DNA from: Chloroflexota bacterium
GTDB lineage: Bacteria; Chloroflexota; Anaerolineae; Ardenticatenales; JAADHH01
NCBI GenBank assembly: GCA_013151955.1
Contig: JAADHH010000047.1
Location: forward strand, 1-36,835
Length of the DNA stretch: 36,835 nt
Direction: 5' to 3'
Both the position numbers and the translations under genes were made by a program. The first letter of the stretch is position 1. Every line of letters starts with the position of its first letter. Shown here piece by piece: positions 6,507 to 15,070 of this stretch. The notes under the pieces are model-generated. The model worked only from the letters and a program-made list of their open reading frames with translations, searched no databases and had not been told where the DNA came from.

Positions 6507-8633
6507 ATGGGAGCTATACTGTTGGTCCCCATCGCGGCCTTGATTTCCCTTGTCTTTATCGTGTGGCTCGCTTATGATGTGATGTCACGGGATACAGGGA
6601 CAAAGGAAATGAAGGAAGTGGGGGACATGATCTTCGAAGGGGCGGTGGCCTTCCTCACCCGGCAGTACGGCACGATAGCCATACTCGCTTTGATAACGGC
6701 TGCCGTTGTCACCGTGTTGATCGCCCTCTTCGAGAAGAATTCCGAGACGGCAATCACGGGGTGGAATCTGGGTATGCGCACCGGCATCGCCTTCCTGGTT
6801 GGAGCGGCAGCTTCTGCTCTCTCGGGCGTTATCGGTATGTACGTAGCGGTGAAATCCAACGTACGTACCGCCAGTGCAGCGCGTGGCGGCGTGGGGCCGG
6901 CGCTGAAAACCGCATTACACGGCGGTGCGGTATCTGGCTTCCTGGTCGTAACCCTCAGTCTGGTCGCTGTTTACGGTATGTTCCTGCTTTATGGGGGAAC
7001 CAGTCACCCTGAACAGGCACCCTTCCTGATCGTTGGTCTTGGGTTTGGGGCCAGCTTTGTAGCTCTCTTTGCCCAACTGGGTGGCGGCATCTACACGAAA
7101 GCGGCCGATGTTGGAGCAGACCTGGTCGGCAAGGTCGAAGCCGGCATCCCCGAGGACGACCCCCGTAACGCCGCCGTCATTGCCGACCTGGTCGGTGACA
7201 ACGTCGGGGACTGCGCCGGCCGTGGAGCAGACCTGTTTGAATCTACCGTAGCCGAGAACATCGGCGCGATGATCCTTGGTGTTGCCATCTGGAAAGTTAC
7301 GAATAATCCAGCGTGGATCCTCTTCCCCCTGATTGTACGTGCAGTCGGTCTCATCACTTCCATGATCGGGTTGTTCTTCGTGAATTATCGGGATGGCGAA
7401 GAGCCGATGAACGCCTTGAGCCGTGGCTACGTCGTGGCGGTCATCCTATCCATCGCCGCGCTGTACCCAGTGGTGCAAATTACCATTGGCAACATCTGGT
7501 TCTTCTGGTCCGGTGTTGTCGGATTGGTAACCAGCGTGTTTTTCGTGCTCATCACGATGTATTACACCGAGGCACGCTGGCGTCCGGTCAAGACCATCGT
7601 AGAAGCCTCCCGGACGGGAGTAGCCACCAACATTATCTCTGGGCTGGCCATTGGATTTGAAAACACGGCCGCCCCGGCTATCCTCATTAGTGTTGCCTTA
7701 CTGCTCTCGGCCTGGACCGGCACAAAGAGTGGCGTGGAACATGGTGCCGTCTACGGTACAGCCGTGGCGACAATGGGTATGCTGATGACCGCTGCCTACA
7801 TTCTGGCCATGGACACCTTCGGCCCCATCGTGGACAACGCCGGCGGGATTGTCGAAATGACGGGAGCACCAGAGGAGGTGCGTGCCGGCACCGACGCCCT
7901 GGATGCTACCGGCAACACGACGAAGGCGCTGACCAAGGGGTACGCCATTGGCTCCGCGGCTCTGGCCGCCTTCCTGCTGTTCGCAGCCTACTTGGACAAG
8001 ATCGAGCTGGTCCGTCAAGCCAAAGGATACTCGGAAGCCATCGTGAAATCCTCACACACCGTTGACCTGGCCAAGGTGGAGGTCTTCGTGGGGGCGACAC
8101 TCGGTATCATGCTCATCTTCCTGTTCAGTTCCCTGGCCATGCAGGCCGTTAGCAAAGTGGCCGGCGACATTATCGAAGAAGTACGCCGGCAGTTCCGCGA
8201 GATTCCCGGTCTGATGGAAGGCACGGCGCGCCCCGATTTTGCCCGCTGCGTAGACATCACCACCACCGGGGCACTCAAATCCATGGTCTTGCCGGGCCTA
8301 TTGGCTGTGGGCATGCCCATTGTCGTTGGCGTCTTGCTCAAGGCGGAAGCTGAGGGCGCACTGTTGATGGCCGGAACCATTGGCGGCATCATGATGGCGA
8401 CGGTGATGAACAACGGCGGTGCCGCTTGGGACAATGCCAAGAAGTTCGTAGAATCTGGAGCAGTCCACGACGCGGAGGGCAACGTGTTGGGTAAGGGTTC
8501 CGAATTACATGCCGCCACAGTTGTGGGCGACACCATTGGCGATCCTTTCAAGGATACGGCCGGGCCCTCCTTGCACGTCGTTATCAAGCTCTTGGCCACC
8601 ATCACACTTGTTCTAGCGCCTATCTTTATTTGA
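6507..8633 (+). CDS. hppA: Membrane proton-translocating pyrophosphatase (K+-independent type)
   Basis: A 708-aa integral membrane pump that couples pyrophosphate hydrolysis to ion export. The protein is hydrophobic throughout, with the usual 15-16 membrane spans. The catalytic signature DVGADLVGKVEAGIPEDDPR and the following DNVGDCAGRGADLFES are intact, as is the C-terminal substrate segment (GDTIGDPFKDTAGPSLHV). At the position that separates subfamilies the sequence is GNTTKALTKGYAIGSA (about residue 470). It has lysine where K+-dependent pumps have alanine, so this is predicted to be a K+-independent H+ pump. The start is ATG 6507 with GAGGAGGAG a few bases upstream. It has its own promoter and a structured leader, and a terminator-like hairpin follows. 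Such pumps recover energy from biosynthetic PPi, useful in energy-limited anaerobes. Confidence 0.97.
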   Translation: MGAILLVPIAALISLVFIVWLAYDVMSRDTGTKEMKEVGDMIFEGAVAFLTRQYGTIAILALITAAVVTVLIALFEKNSETAITGWNLGMRTGIAFLVGAAASALSGVIGMYVAVKSNVRTASAARGGVGPALKTALHGGAVSGFLVVTLSLVAVYGMFLLYGGTSHPEQAPFLIVGLGFGASFVALFAQLGGGIYTKAADVGADLVGKVEAGIPEDDPRNAAVIADLVGDNVGDCAGRGADLFESTVAENIGAMILGVAIWKVTNNPAWILFPLIVRAVGLITSMIGLFFVNYRDGEEPMNALSRGYVVAVILSIAALYPVVQITIGNIWFFWSGVVGLVTSVFFVLITMYYTEARWRPVKTIVEASRTGVATNIISGLAIGFENTAAPAILISVALLLSAWTGTKSGVEHGAVYGTAVATMGMLMTAAYILAMDTFGPIVDNAGGIVEMTGAPEEVRAGTDALDATGNTTKALTKGYAIGSAALAAFLLFAAYLDKIELVRQAKGYSEAIVKSSHTVDLAKVEVFVGATLGIMLIFLFSSLAMQAVSKVAGDIIEEVRRQFREIPGLMEGTARPDFARCVDITTTGALKSMVLPGLLAVGMPIVVGVLLKAEAEGALLMAGTIGGIMMATVMNNGGAAWDNAKKFVESGAVHDAEGNVLGKGSELHAATVVGDTIGDPFKDTAGPSLHVVIKLLATITLVLAPIFI

Positions 8634-8669
8634 CGCAATACGCTGCTGGGCACCGATATCTGTAACGAA

Positions 8670-8706
8670 GGGGCGGCCTCTGGGGTCGCCCCTCTGTATA
8701 ATTTTT
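8670..8706 (+). terminator. Probable intrinsic terminator after hppA
   Basis: A GC-rich hairpin with GGGGCG (from 8670) pairing with CGCCCC (to 8692) is followed within 10 nt by a short T-run (8702-8706). It lies 37 bp after the hppA stop and just before the panE-like gene, separating the two transcripts at least partly. Confidence 0.55.
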
Positions 8707-8725
8707 GGGGGAGGATGCGGACCTC

Positions 8726-9763
8726 GTGCGCATACTGGTAATTGGTGCGGGAGCTATTGGCTGCCTTCTGGGAGGACGACTGGCCAATTCCGGACACGAT
8801 GTAACCCTGGTCGGCCGGCCGTGGCTTGTGGAAGCGGTAAAAGCGTATGGCCTCGATATCGCCCAAGAGCCGGGGGAGCACATACATATCCGCGACATTC
8901 AGGTGACGGAAAACATTGCCGGGGCCTTTGCACTCCAACCAGAATATGACCTGGCCCTCCTCACTACAAAAGCACACGATGTCTTGCCCCCCATCATCAA
9001 TCTATCCGAAGAAACTGATACACTTCCGCTGGTCGTTACTTTCCAAAATGGGGTAGGCACAGAAGAGACCATCGCCGAAATCATCGGGGAAAACCGTATG
9101 ATCGCTGGCATCATCAGTGTCCCGGTCAGCATGACCGGGCCGGCGGTTATCGAGACCGTGCAACGGGGTGGGATCGGCATTGCGCCGGTGACCAACCAGG
9201 TCGTCGCGACGCCCATCGTCGAAGCCCTGCGTGGAGCGGGCTTCGAGGTGGCCGTTTATGACGATTTTCGGGCCATGAAATGGTCCAAGCTGCTCTTGAA
9301 CATCATCGGCAACGCGACTTCTGCGATCCTGGGCTGGCCACCTGAGCGCGTGTATGCAAACCAGAGCTTGTTTGACATGGAACGCGCCACTTTCCTGGAA
9401 GCCTTGCAGGTCATGGCCGCGATGAATTTGCACCCGGTCGCCTTACCCGGTTACCCTCTGCCAACCCTGGTGCCCTGGATACGTCGCGTGCCTTCTTTCA
9501 TCCTGCGGCCCATCGTTCGACGCGCCGTTCGCACCGGGCGTGGCGGAAAAATGCCCTCGATGTATGTAGACCTGGTCGCCGGAAAGAAACAGTTAGAGGT
9601 GGGTGTGTTGAACGGGGCCGTTGCCAAACAGGGTGAACAATTGGAAATCCCTGTGCCCATAAACAAGAAGCTCACCGATATTTTGCAGCAGATAGCTGGT
9701 GGGAAGATTCCACGCGAAAAATATTGTGATCATCCACAAGTACTATTGGACGCTGTTTTGTAG
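8726..9763 (+). CDS. panE: 2-dehydropantoate 2-reductase (ketopantoate reductase) family
   Basis: A cytosolic NAD(P)H-dependent reductase of 345 aa that would convert ketopantoate to pantoate in coenzyme A synthesis. The N-terminal Rossmann motif is GAGAIGCLLGGRLANSG. NGVGTEE follows in the linker region, and MKWSKLLLNIIGNATSA carries the catalytic lysine and partner asparagines. Near the C-terminus GGKMPSMYVDL matches the SSM.xD segment. GTG 8726 is chosen over TTG 8705 because the motif-bearing strand starts directly after it and GGGGGAGG lies about 12 nt upstream. Several PanE-like paralogues act on other 2-keto acids, so the pantothenate role is probable but not proven. No other pan genes are nearby. 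Confidence 0.85.
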   Translation: MRILVIGAGAIGCLLGGRLANSGHDVTLVGRPWLVEAVKAYGLDIAQEPGEHIHIRDIQVTENIAGAFALQPEYDLALLTTKAHDVLPPIINLSEETDTLPLVVTFQNGVGTEETIAEIIGENRMIAGIISVPVSMTGPAVIETVQRGGIGIAPVTNQVVATPIVEALRGAGFEVAVYDDFRAMKWSKLLLNIIGNATSAILGWPPERVYANQSLFDMERATFLEALQVMAAMNLHPVALPGYPLPTLVPWIRRVPSFILRPIVRRAVRTGRGGKMPSMYVDLVAGKKQLEVGVLNGAVAKQGEQLEIPVPINKKLTDILQQIAGGKIPREKYCDHPQVLLDAVL

Positions 9764-9772
9764 GAAAACAAG

Positions 9773-10111
9773 ATGGATCGCATTGCCCGGCTTGTTGTCA
9801 CCGCATTAGTTCTATTTTGGATCGTCGCTTTGGCGAGGACTTGTGGCCTGCTTGGTGCTCCCTCGACCCCCGCAGGCAATACCCCGACACCCGAGGTCAC
9901 TGCCACCTTGCGCCCGACCCATACACCGCGCCCCACACTCACCGCTACACCGGTCATGGAGATTCACGTCGTGCAGGCTGGCGAGTCGTTATGGTCCATT
10001 TCTCAGCAATACGGCATCACCGTGGAGGACCTGATCATGGCCAATGACCTCATTGACCCCAGTCGCCTGCGGGTTGGAGACGAGTTGCGGATTCCCCCCA
10101 CTAAACCATAG
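9773..10111 (+). CDS. LysM-domain membrane-anchored or secreted protein
   Basis: A 112-aa protein with an N-terminal hydrophobic segment (about 5-22), a Pro/Thr-rich linker (about 30-60), and one C-terminal LysM domain (HVVQAGESLWSISQQYGITV...LRVGDELRIP). LysM binds N-acetylglucosamine-containing glycans such as peptidoglycan. No catalytic domain is present, so it may be a cell-wall anchor or adaptor. It starts 9 bp after the panE stop and may be co-transcribed. A cysteine occurs after the hydrophobic stretch (ARTCGLL), but the lipobox is poor. Confidence 0.85.
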   Translation: MDRIARLVVTALVLFWIVALARTCGLLGAPSTPAGNTPTPEVTATLRPTHTPRPTLTATPVMEIHVVQAGESLWSISQQYGITVEDLIMANDLIDPSRLRVGDELRIPPTKP

Positions 10112-10154
10112 TTCTTCCAGGCCAAATCACAGAACGGCCACCGCTCCGCGAGCG

Positions 10155-10206
10155 GGGAGCGATGCTGAAACGATGAATGCAGAATGATGAATCGTGTGAA
10201 ACGTGA
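10155..10206 (+). repeat. Dispersed intergenic repeat family 2, copy B
   Basis: The run GGGGAGCGATGCTGAAACGA...GTGTGAAACGTGA is an inverted near-copy of 14880-14939, differing by a 7-nt indel and one or two bases. A third partial copy is near 13552-13580. It is noncoding. Confidence 0.8.
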
Positions 10207-10216
10207 AGGCGTGAAG

Positions 10217-10252
10217 CGTATTGCGTCTTACGCATCACGTTTTACCTGACAC
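10217..10252 (+). repeat. Dispersed intergenic repeat, copy B (inverted relative to 3887-3922)
   Basis: The 36 bases match the reverse complement of 3887-3922 exactly (CGTATTGCGTCTTACGCATC...). Variations on GTGTCAG/CTGACAC flank it on one side in both places. The region between the LysM gene and etfA (10112-10357) consists almost entirely of such repeats. Confidence 0.9.
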
Positions 10253-10316
10253 GTGACACTTGACACCTGATAGCGGGGAGCGACGGAATACGCAACACGC
10301 AATACGCATTGGGCCG

Positions 10317-10349
10317 AGAAGTTCAACTTCTCCGAGAAGTTGAACTTCT
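10317..10349. repeat. Double palindrome AGAAGTTCAACTTCT, next to etfA stop
   Basis: Two 15-nt palindromes, AGAAGTTCAACTTCT and AGAAGTTGAACTTCT, separated by 3 nt, together form a perfect 15-bp inverted repeat. It lies 8 bp beyond the etfA stop codon on the minus strand. A near-identical pair is at 36707-36739 just beyond the Nudix gene, and a variant is at 22333-22365. The position suggests transcript-end protection or factor-independent stopping, but no T-run is present. Confidence 0.75.
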
Positions 10350-10357
10350 GAGCATCA

Positions 10358-11344
10358 TCAGTCGTTCAGCTCGCGAATGGCCTCGCGCAGTGCCGGCACG
10401 ACATCGAACAGATCACCGACGATCCCGTAATCGGCCACCTTGAAAATTGGTGCATCCGCATCCTTGTTGATCGCCACAATCACCTTCGACGTGCGCATAC
10501 CGGCCAGGTGCTGGATGGCGCCCGAAATGCCGCAGGCTACGTACAAGCTGGGCGAAACCGTCTTGCCGGTCTGCCCCACCTGGTCGGAGTGGGGCCGCCA
10601 GCCGGCATCCACCGCCGCGCGCGAAGCGCCCACCGCCGCGCCCAACGCATCGGCCAGCGCTTCGATGACCACATAGTTTTCCGGACCGCCCATTCCGCGC
10701 CCACCGGAGACGATGATGTTCGCCTCGGTCAACTCGGGGCGATCTCCCCCTTTCGCCTGGAACTCTTCCACCACAGCGCCCGCGGCGATCTCTCCCACGG
10801 CAACAGGTTCGATGGTCGCCTCCTGCCTGTCCGGAGCAACCTCTGCCGGCGGAAAGATGTTGGGGCGCACGGTAGCCATCTGCGGGCTACTTTGCAACGC
10901 GACCTGGGCGATTGCCTTCCCGGCGTACATCGGGCGGGTGATGACCAGCCGGCCATCCTTCACGGCGAAACCGGTGCAGTCGGAAGCCAGCCCGACCCCC
11001 AACTTTGCCGCCACACGCGGGGCCAGATCGCGCCCACGGGCCGTCGCCCCGAACAGCACCACGGCGGGGTCCGCGCGGCGCACCGTGTCGGCGACCACCT
11101 GCGCAAATCGTTCGGGGGCATAGTCTTGCAGCGAACCGTCGTCGGCAGTGAAGACCGTCTGTGCGCCGGCCTGCCCCAATTGCTCAGCCAGTGCCGCCGG
11201 CAACGACGTTCCCAATACCATCGCCTGCACTTGCCCGCCAAGGCTACCGGCAATCTCCGCAGCAGCGGTAACACACTCGAACGAAATTCGTTTCAACTGG
11301 CCGTCGAGGTGTTCGGCGACCACCAGTACATTGTTCGTGGACAT
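10358..11344 (-). CDS. etfA: Electron-transfer flavoprotein alpha subunit
   Basis: A 328-aa ETF alpha (FixB-type). The C-terminal FAD-binding domain shows [17 protein letters not shown] and [22 protein letters not shown], both diagnostic. With ETF beta it forms a cytosolic heterodimer that accepts electrons from acyl-CoA dehydrogenases and passes them to a membrane or soluble acceptor. The start is ATG 11344 with AAAGGAG upstream. It follows etfB by 25 bp, and two acyl-CoA dehydrogenases precede them, so this is an oxidation module. The sequence looks like a standard non-bifurcating type, but bifurcation cannot be decided by eye. Confidence 0.95.
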   Translation of the reverse strand: MSTNNVLVVAEHLDGQLKRISFECVTAAAEIAGSLGGQVQAMVLGTSLPAALAEQLGQAGAQTVFTADDGSLQDYAPERFAQVVADTVRRADPAVVLFGATARGRDLAPRVAAKLGVGLASDCTGFAVKDGRLVITRPMYAGKAIAQVALQSSPQMATVRPNIFPPAEVAPDRQEATIEPVAVGEIAAGAVVEEFQAKGGDRPELTEANIIVSGGRGMGGPENYVVIEALADALGAAVGASRAAVDAGWRPHSDQVGQTGKTVSPSLYVACGISGAIQHLAGMRTSKVIVAINKDADAPIFKVADYGIVGDLFDVVPALREAIRELND

Positions 11345-11369
11345 GAAGTTCTCCTTTGTCAGCCTGTCG

Positions 11370-12155
11370 TTAGATCACTTTGGCTTCTTCCCGCAGCAAG
11401 CGGGCCAGTTCGCGCGCCTTCTCCTCCACCGTTTCACCCTCCACAATGCGGCCGGCCTGTCGCTGCGGGGGCAGCGTGACCGAAAGGATTTCCTGTACCG
11501 GCTGCAACCCGGCGGGGTCCAGCCCCACATCTGCGGCAGACCAAGTTTGGAAGGGCTTCTTCTTGGCGCCCATGATTCCGCGCAGCGTGGGGTAGCGGGG
11601 CTCATTTTCGCCCTTTTGCGCGGTGAAGACGGCCGGCAGGCTGGTGCGCACCAGCTCATGGCCCCCCTCCACCTCCCGTTCGACACGTGCTTCGCCATCG
11701 CCGATATCGTCAATCTTCACGACCATGGAAACGTGCGGCAGGCCCAAAAACTCCGCCAGATAGATTCCCGTTTGGCCGTGATCCTCGTCCACACCCTTCC
11801 AGCCGGTATAGACGAGATCGAAATCGCCCACCTTCTGGATTGCCGCCGCCAGCACCTTTGCCGCGCCGAGGGGGTCTAGACCGGCGAAAGCATCGTCGAC
11901 CAGGTGTACAGCCTCATCGCACCCCATAGCCAACCCTTTGCGGATCGTTTCCTGGGCTTCCGGCGGCCCAATGCTGACCAACGTGATCTTGCCTTCCCCT
12001 GCCCGATCTCTCAGTTGCAAAGCCTCTTCGATTGCGTATTCATCGTAGGGATTGATGATCCACGTATCCAGGCAGGCCGGGTCGATCTGGCCGTCCTTGA
12101 CGGCGATCTTCGTGGCTGTGTCCGGGGTACGCTTCATGCAGACAATGATGTTCAC
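11370..12155 (-). CDS. etfB: Electron-transfer flavoprotein beta subunit
   Basis: A 261-aa ETF beta (FixA-type). The N-terminus MNIIVCMKRTPDT is typical. The AMP/FAD-site region with DLVYTGWKGVDEDHGQTG and the LPHVSMV segment match the family. It starts at GTG 12155 after GAGGAGGTAAC and only 6 bp after the acyl-CoA dehydrogenase stop, so the pair is translationally close and surely co-transcribed. With etfA it delivers electrons from the dehydrogenases upstream. Confidence 0.95.
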   Translation of the reverse strand: MNIIVCMKRTPDTATKIAVKDGQIDPACLDTWIINPYDEYAIEEALQLRDRAGEGKITLVSIGPPEAQETIRKGLAMGCDEAVHLVDDAFAGLDPLGAAKVLAAAIQKVGDFDLVYTGWKGVDEDHGQTGIYLAEFLGLPHVSMVVKIDDIGDGEARVEREVEGGHELVRTSLPAVFTAQKGENEPRYPTLRGIMGAKKKPFQTWSAADVGLDPAGLQPVQEILSVTLPPQRQAGRIVEGETVEEKARELARLLREEAKVI

Positions 12156-12161
12156 AGACCG

Positions 12162-13304
12162 TTACCTCCTCAATAGATTGCGCGCGATGACCAGGCGTTG
12201 TATTTGGTTTGTGCCTTCGTAAATCTGCATCAACTTGGCGTCGCGCATATATTTCTCGACCGGGTACTCCTTGATGTACCCGTACCCGCCGAAGATTTGC
12301 ACTGCGTCGGTCGTCACTTCCATAGCGATGTCGCTGGCGTAGCACTTGGCGATGGACGATTCCAGGCTGTTTGGCCGTCCGTTGTCGGTCAGCCATGCCG
12401 CCTTCCAGACCATGAGGCGTGCCGTTTCCACTTTCATGGCCATGTCCGCCAGCATGAACTGGATGGCTTGGAACTGGGCAATCGGCTGGCCAAACTGCTG
12501 GCGTTGCTGTGCATATTCCAGGGCCGCTTCCATCGCTGCGCGGCCCACACCGAGGGCCAACGCCGCCACGCCGGCCCGTGCGCGGTCCAGCGTCTTCATG
12601 GCGATGAGGAACCCTTCGCCCTCCTGGCCGAGCCGGTTGGCGACCGGAATGCGCAGATTGTCAAAGATGACCTCCCGCGTATCCGAGGCGCGCTGGCCCA
12701 TTTTGTCCTCTTTTTTCCCGAACGAGAGGCCCGGCGTATCCCCCGGAACAATGAAAGCGCAAATCCCTTTGTGCTTGAGCGACGGGTCCAACGTGGCGAA
12801 GACCGTATAGAGCGACGAAGTGCCGCCGTTGGTGATGAACCGCTTGCTGCCGTTCAGGACATATTCGTCCCCTTCGCGGCGAACGGTAGTGCGCATACTG
12901 GCCACGTCCGATCCGGCGCCGGCCTCCGTCAGGCAGAAGGCGGCCAGGTTGGGCGCGGCGCAAAATGGGGCGACGAACTGCTCCAATTGTTCCGGCGTGC
13001 CGGCCAGAACGATCGGGGTCAGGGCCAGCGAATTGCCCATGATCGTGGTGGCGACACCGGCGCAGCCGGCCGCAAACTCCTCGGCGACGAGGCAATCCTC
13101 CAGCGCCCCCAGCCCTCCACCATTGTATGCCTCGGGAACGGTCAGGTTCATCAGCCCCAAATTGTGCGCGCCGTTGATCAGGTCTTGCGGATGGGTCGAG
13201 GTTTGGTCATAATCCTGTGCTACGGGGGCGATCTTGTCGCGTGCGAAATCACGGGCCAGGTCGCGCAAGGCTTGTTGCTCTTCGGTGAGCGAGAAATCAA
13301 TCAT
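12162..13304 (-). CDS. Acyl-CoA dehydrogenase 1
   Basis: A 380-aa FAD enzyme that oxidises an acyl-CoA to the 2-enoyl-CoA and gives electrons to ETF. Start ATG 13304 was chosen over the longer ORF because AGGAGG lies just upstream and the family N-terminus (IDFSLTEEQQALRDLARDFA) begins there. CLTEAGAGSDVASM contacts FAD and substrate. The catalytic base is the glutamate in MQIYEGTNQIQR (about E363), the position used by short/medium-chain enzymes. Substrate chain length cannot be assigned safely. It has its own promoter within the 263-bp gap to the second dehydrogenase. Confidence 0.93.
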   Translation of the reverse strand: MIDFSLTEEQQALRDLARDFARDKIAPVAQDYDQTSTHPQDLINGAHNLGLMNLTVPEAYNGGGLGALEDCLVAEEFAAGCAGVATTIMGNSLALTPIVLAGTPEQLEQFVAPFCAAPNLAAFCLTEAGAGSDVASMRTTVRREGDEYVLNGSKRFITNGGTSSLYTVFATLDPSLKHKGICAFIVPGDTPGLSFGKKEDKMGQRASDTREVIFDNLRIPVANRLGQEGEGFLIAMKTLDRARAGVAALALGVGRAAMEAALEYAQQRQQFGQPIAQFQAIQFMLADMAMKVETARLMVWKAAWLTDNGRPNSLESSIAKCYASDIAMEVTTDAVQIFGGYGYIKEYPVEKYMRDAKLMQIYEGTNQIQRLVIARNLLRR

Positions 13305-13413
13305 TGATTTTCCTCCTTTTGTGTGGGTGATAAGCCGTTCATAAAACGTAAGGCGTGTTACGTAGTGCGTCACTTTCCGGTGGTGCGGTCTCACGCAATA
13401 CCGTTCACATTCG

Positions 13414-13442
13414 ATTGTACCACAAACTTCCCAGCCTGTCAA
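13414..13442 (-). promoter_or_regulatory. Promoter of acyl-CoA dehydrogenase 1 / etfBA
   Basis: On the minus strand TTGACA (13437-13442), 17-bp spacer and TACAAT (13414-13419). The start near 13407 gives a leader of about 100 nt. A palindromic operator-like site lies immediately upstream of the -35 element. Confidence 0.7.
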
Positions 13443-13445
13443 TCC

Positions 13446-13465
13446 CCTACCTACCGGTCGGTCGG
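13446..13465. promoter_or_regulatory. Operator-like imperfect palindrome next to the dehydrogenase promoter
   Basis: CCTACCTACCGGTCGGTCGG is an imperfect dyad centred on CCGG, with 8 of 10 positions per arm matching. It begins 4 bp from the -35 hexamer. The ACCGGTCGGT core resembles sites of TetR-family repressors that control fatty acid degradation, but no regulator gene is in the window, so the binding protein is unknown. Confidence 0.45.
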
Positions 13466-13567
13466 GAAGCAAAGGGGGGCGCGGGAACTACCATTCCGGC
13501 CCGGGCTGCGGCCACGCTCCCCAACTCCTCCCTTCTCCCAACTCCGTTATTCATCGTTCTGCATTCA

Positions 13568-14794
13568 TCATTCCAGAGTTGCTTCCCCCTCCTCCTGCCA
13601 ATACGACCGGTCGTAAGCGGGCAGCTCACAACGCAGCGGCTTGTCCTGGCGATAGCCCAGGGCATACGCGCCCTGCACCAGCTCGTGAATCTGCGTTGTG
13701 CCTTCGTAAATGACTGCGCTCTTGGCGTTGCGCAGATACCGCTCCACGTTGTACTCATCGGAATAGCCATAAGCGCCGTGGATCTGCACCGCATCGTTGG
13801 CCGAAGCGAGTGCTGCTTCGGTGCAATACCACTTGGCCATGGACGTCTCGCGCGTGTTGCGAATGCCCCTGTTCTTGAGCCAACCCGCTTTGGCGACCAG
13901 CAACTCTCCCGCATCCCGCCGCTGGGCCATCCGCGCGATCATCTGTTGCACCAGTTGGTGTTCGCCGATCTTCTGGCCGAACGTCTCTCGTTGGTTGGCA
14001 TATTGGACCGATTCTTCGAGGCAGGCCTTGATCACCCCCACCGCGCCGGCGGCCACGGTGTAGCGCGCATTGTCCAGCGCGCTCATGGCGATCTTGAACC
14101 CTTCCCCTTCGCGTCCCAGCCGGTTTTCGGCCGGCACCTCGGCATCTTGCAGCGCAATCCAGCCGGTGTTGCTGGCACGCACACCCATTTTCCCGTGGAT
14201 CGTACCCGTTGTGACGCCGGAAAACCCGCGCTCCACAATGAAAGCAGAAATCCCCCGGTGCCGTGCGGCCGGATCGGTCTTAGCAAAAATGAGAAAGTGA
14301 TCGGCCACATCGGCCAGCGTGATCCACATCTTCTCGCCGTTCAGAATGTAGCGGTCGCCGGCCCGGCGCGCGTGGGTGGATAGATTGGCCACATCGGAGC
14401 CGGCCCCCGGCTCGGTCAACCCGAAACAGGCGATTTTGTCGCCGCGCGATTGCGGAACAAGATACTTTTGCTTCTGTGCTTCGTTGCCCCACTGGAAAAG
14501 GGGTAGACCGTTGAGCCCGACGTGTACGGCAATCGTCTCCCGCACAGACGAATCGGCCCATTCCAGCGCCTCGCAGAGGATACCCAGCGAAACATAGTCC
14601 ATACCCGCGCCGCCATAACGCATCGGAATGCAGACTCCCAAGAAGCCGAGCGCGGCCATTTTGGGCAACAACTCCTGTGGAAATTCCGCGCGGCGGTCAT
14701 ACGCCTTGATGAGCGGACGCACCTCGTTCCGCGCAAAGTCGTAGGCGATTTCACGCAGCATTTCCTGTTCTTCGGTAAATTGCATGAAATTCAT
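13568..14794 (-). CDS. Acyl-CoA dehydrogenase 2
   Basis: A 408-aa acyl-CoA dehydrogenase. The start ATG 14794 is set by CCAGGAGGTGCA just upstream and by the N-terminus [35 protein letters not shown] is the FAD/substrate loop, and [20 protein letters not shown] carries the catalytic glutamate (about E364). It is longer than its neighbour, with a C-terminal extension ending in [14 protein letters not shown]. That tail occurs in a branch that includes glutaryl- and cyclic-acyl-CoA dehydrogenase-like enzymes, so a distinct substrate is likely. It is read from a promoter at 14945-14973, and read-through into acyl-CoA dehydrogenase 1 and etfBA is plausible. Confidence 0.93.
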   Translation of the reverse strand: MNFMQFTEEQEMLREIAYDFARNEVRPLIKAYDRRAEFPQELLPKMAALGFLGVCIPMRYGGAGMDYVSLGILCEALEWADSSVRETIAVHVGLNGLPLFQWGNEAQKQKYLVPQSRGDKIACFGLTEPGAGSDVANLSTHARRAGDRYILNGEKMWITLADVADHFLIFAKTDPAARHRGISAFIVERGFSGVTTGTIHGKMGVRASNTGWIALQDAEVPAENRLGREGEGFKIAMSALDNARYTVAAGAVGVIKACLEESVQYANQRETFGQKIGEHQLVQQMIARMAQRRDAGELLVAKAGWLKNRGIRNTRETSMAKWYCTEAALASANDAVQIHGAYGYSDEYNVERYLRNAKSAVIYEGTTQIHELVQGAYALGYRQDKPLRCELPAYDRSYWQEEGEATLE

Positions 14795-14879
14795 TGCACC
14801 TCCTGGTTGATGCCAGATGTCAGTCGCCAGATGCCAGTCGTCAGATGCCTGTCGTGCTGCGTTTGAACGTTGGCACGTT

Positions 14880-14939
14880 TTCACGTTTCACACGATTCAT
14901 CATTCATTGTTCTGCATTCATCGTTTCAGCGTCGCTCCC
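14880..14939 (-). repeat. Dispersed intergenic repeat family 2, copy C
   Basis: This is the inverted near-copy of 10155-10206, with 7 extra bases. The rest of 14795-14940 holds short degenerate repeats of the form GATGCCAGT/CAGATG. The whole block forms the leader of acyl-CoA dehydrogenase 2. Confidence 0.8.
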
Positions 14940-14944
14940 TGTTA

Positions 14945-14973
14945 ATTATACGACAGCCGAACGCACAGAGCAA
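14945..14973 (-). promoter_or_regulatory. Promoter of acyl-CoA dehydrogenase 2
   Basis: On the minus strand TTGCTC (14968-14973), 17-bp spacer and a perfect TATAAT (14945-14950). It is divergent from the phosphohexomutase promoter at 14984-15012, and the two -35 elements are only about 10 bp apart, so they may be co-regulated. Confidence 0.55.
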
Positions 14974-14983
14974 ATCACGCTAT

Positions 14984-15012
14984 TTGCACATCCTCAGGTG
15001 GTGTGGTAGAAT
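14984..15012 (+). promoter_or_regulatory. Promoter of the phosphohexomutase operon
   Basis: TTGCAC (14984-14989), 17-bp spacer and TAGAAT (15007-15012) give a start near 15019, about 50 nt before the ATG at 15071. Confidence 0.55.
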
Positions 15013-15070
15013 TCTCCCATCCTGTCCCCTTGGGAGCTGCGTTGTGCAATGAAAATCAAAGGACAATCTC

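Noticed and set aside
8015-8977. Minus-strand ORF (320 aa) across hppA and panE
   Set aside because: It runs antisense to the conserved pump core and a terminator. No domain or ribosome-binding site supports it.
12198-13307. Long plus-strand ORF (369 aa) opposite acyl-CoA dehydrogenase 1
   Set aside because: It is a mirror of a GC-rich real gene. The opposite frame has all family motifs, an AGGAGG site and operon context. This frame has no recognisable domain.
13355-14383. Plus-strand ORF (342 aa) opposite acyl-CoA dehydrogenase 2 and its intergenic repeat
   Set aside because: It begins in repeat sequence and promoter DNA and continues antisense to a clear dehydrogenase.
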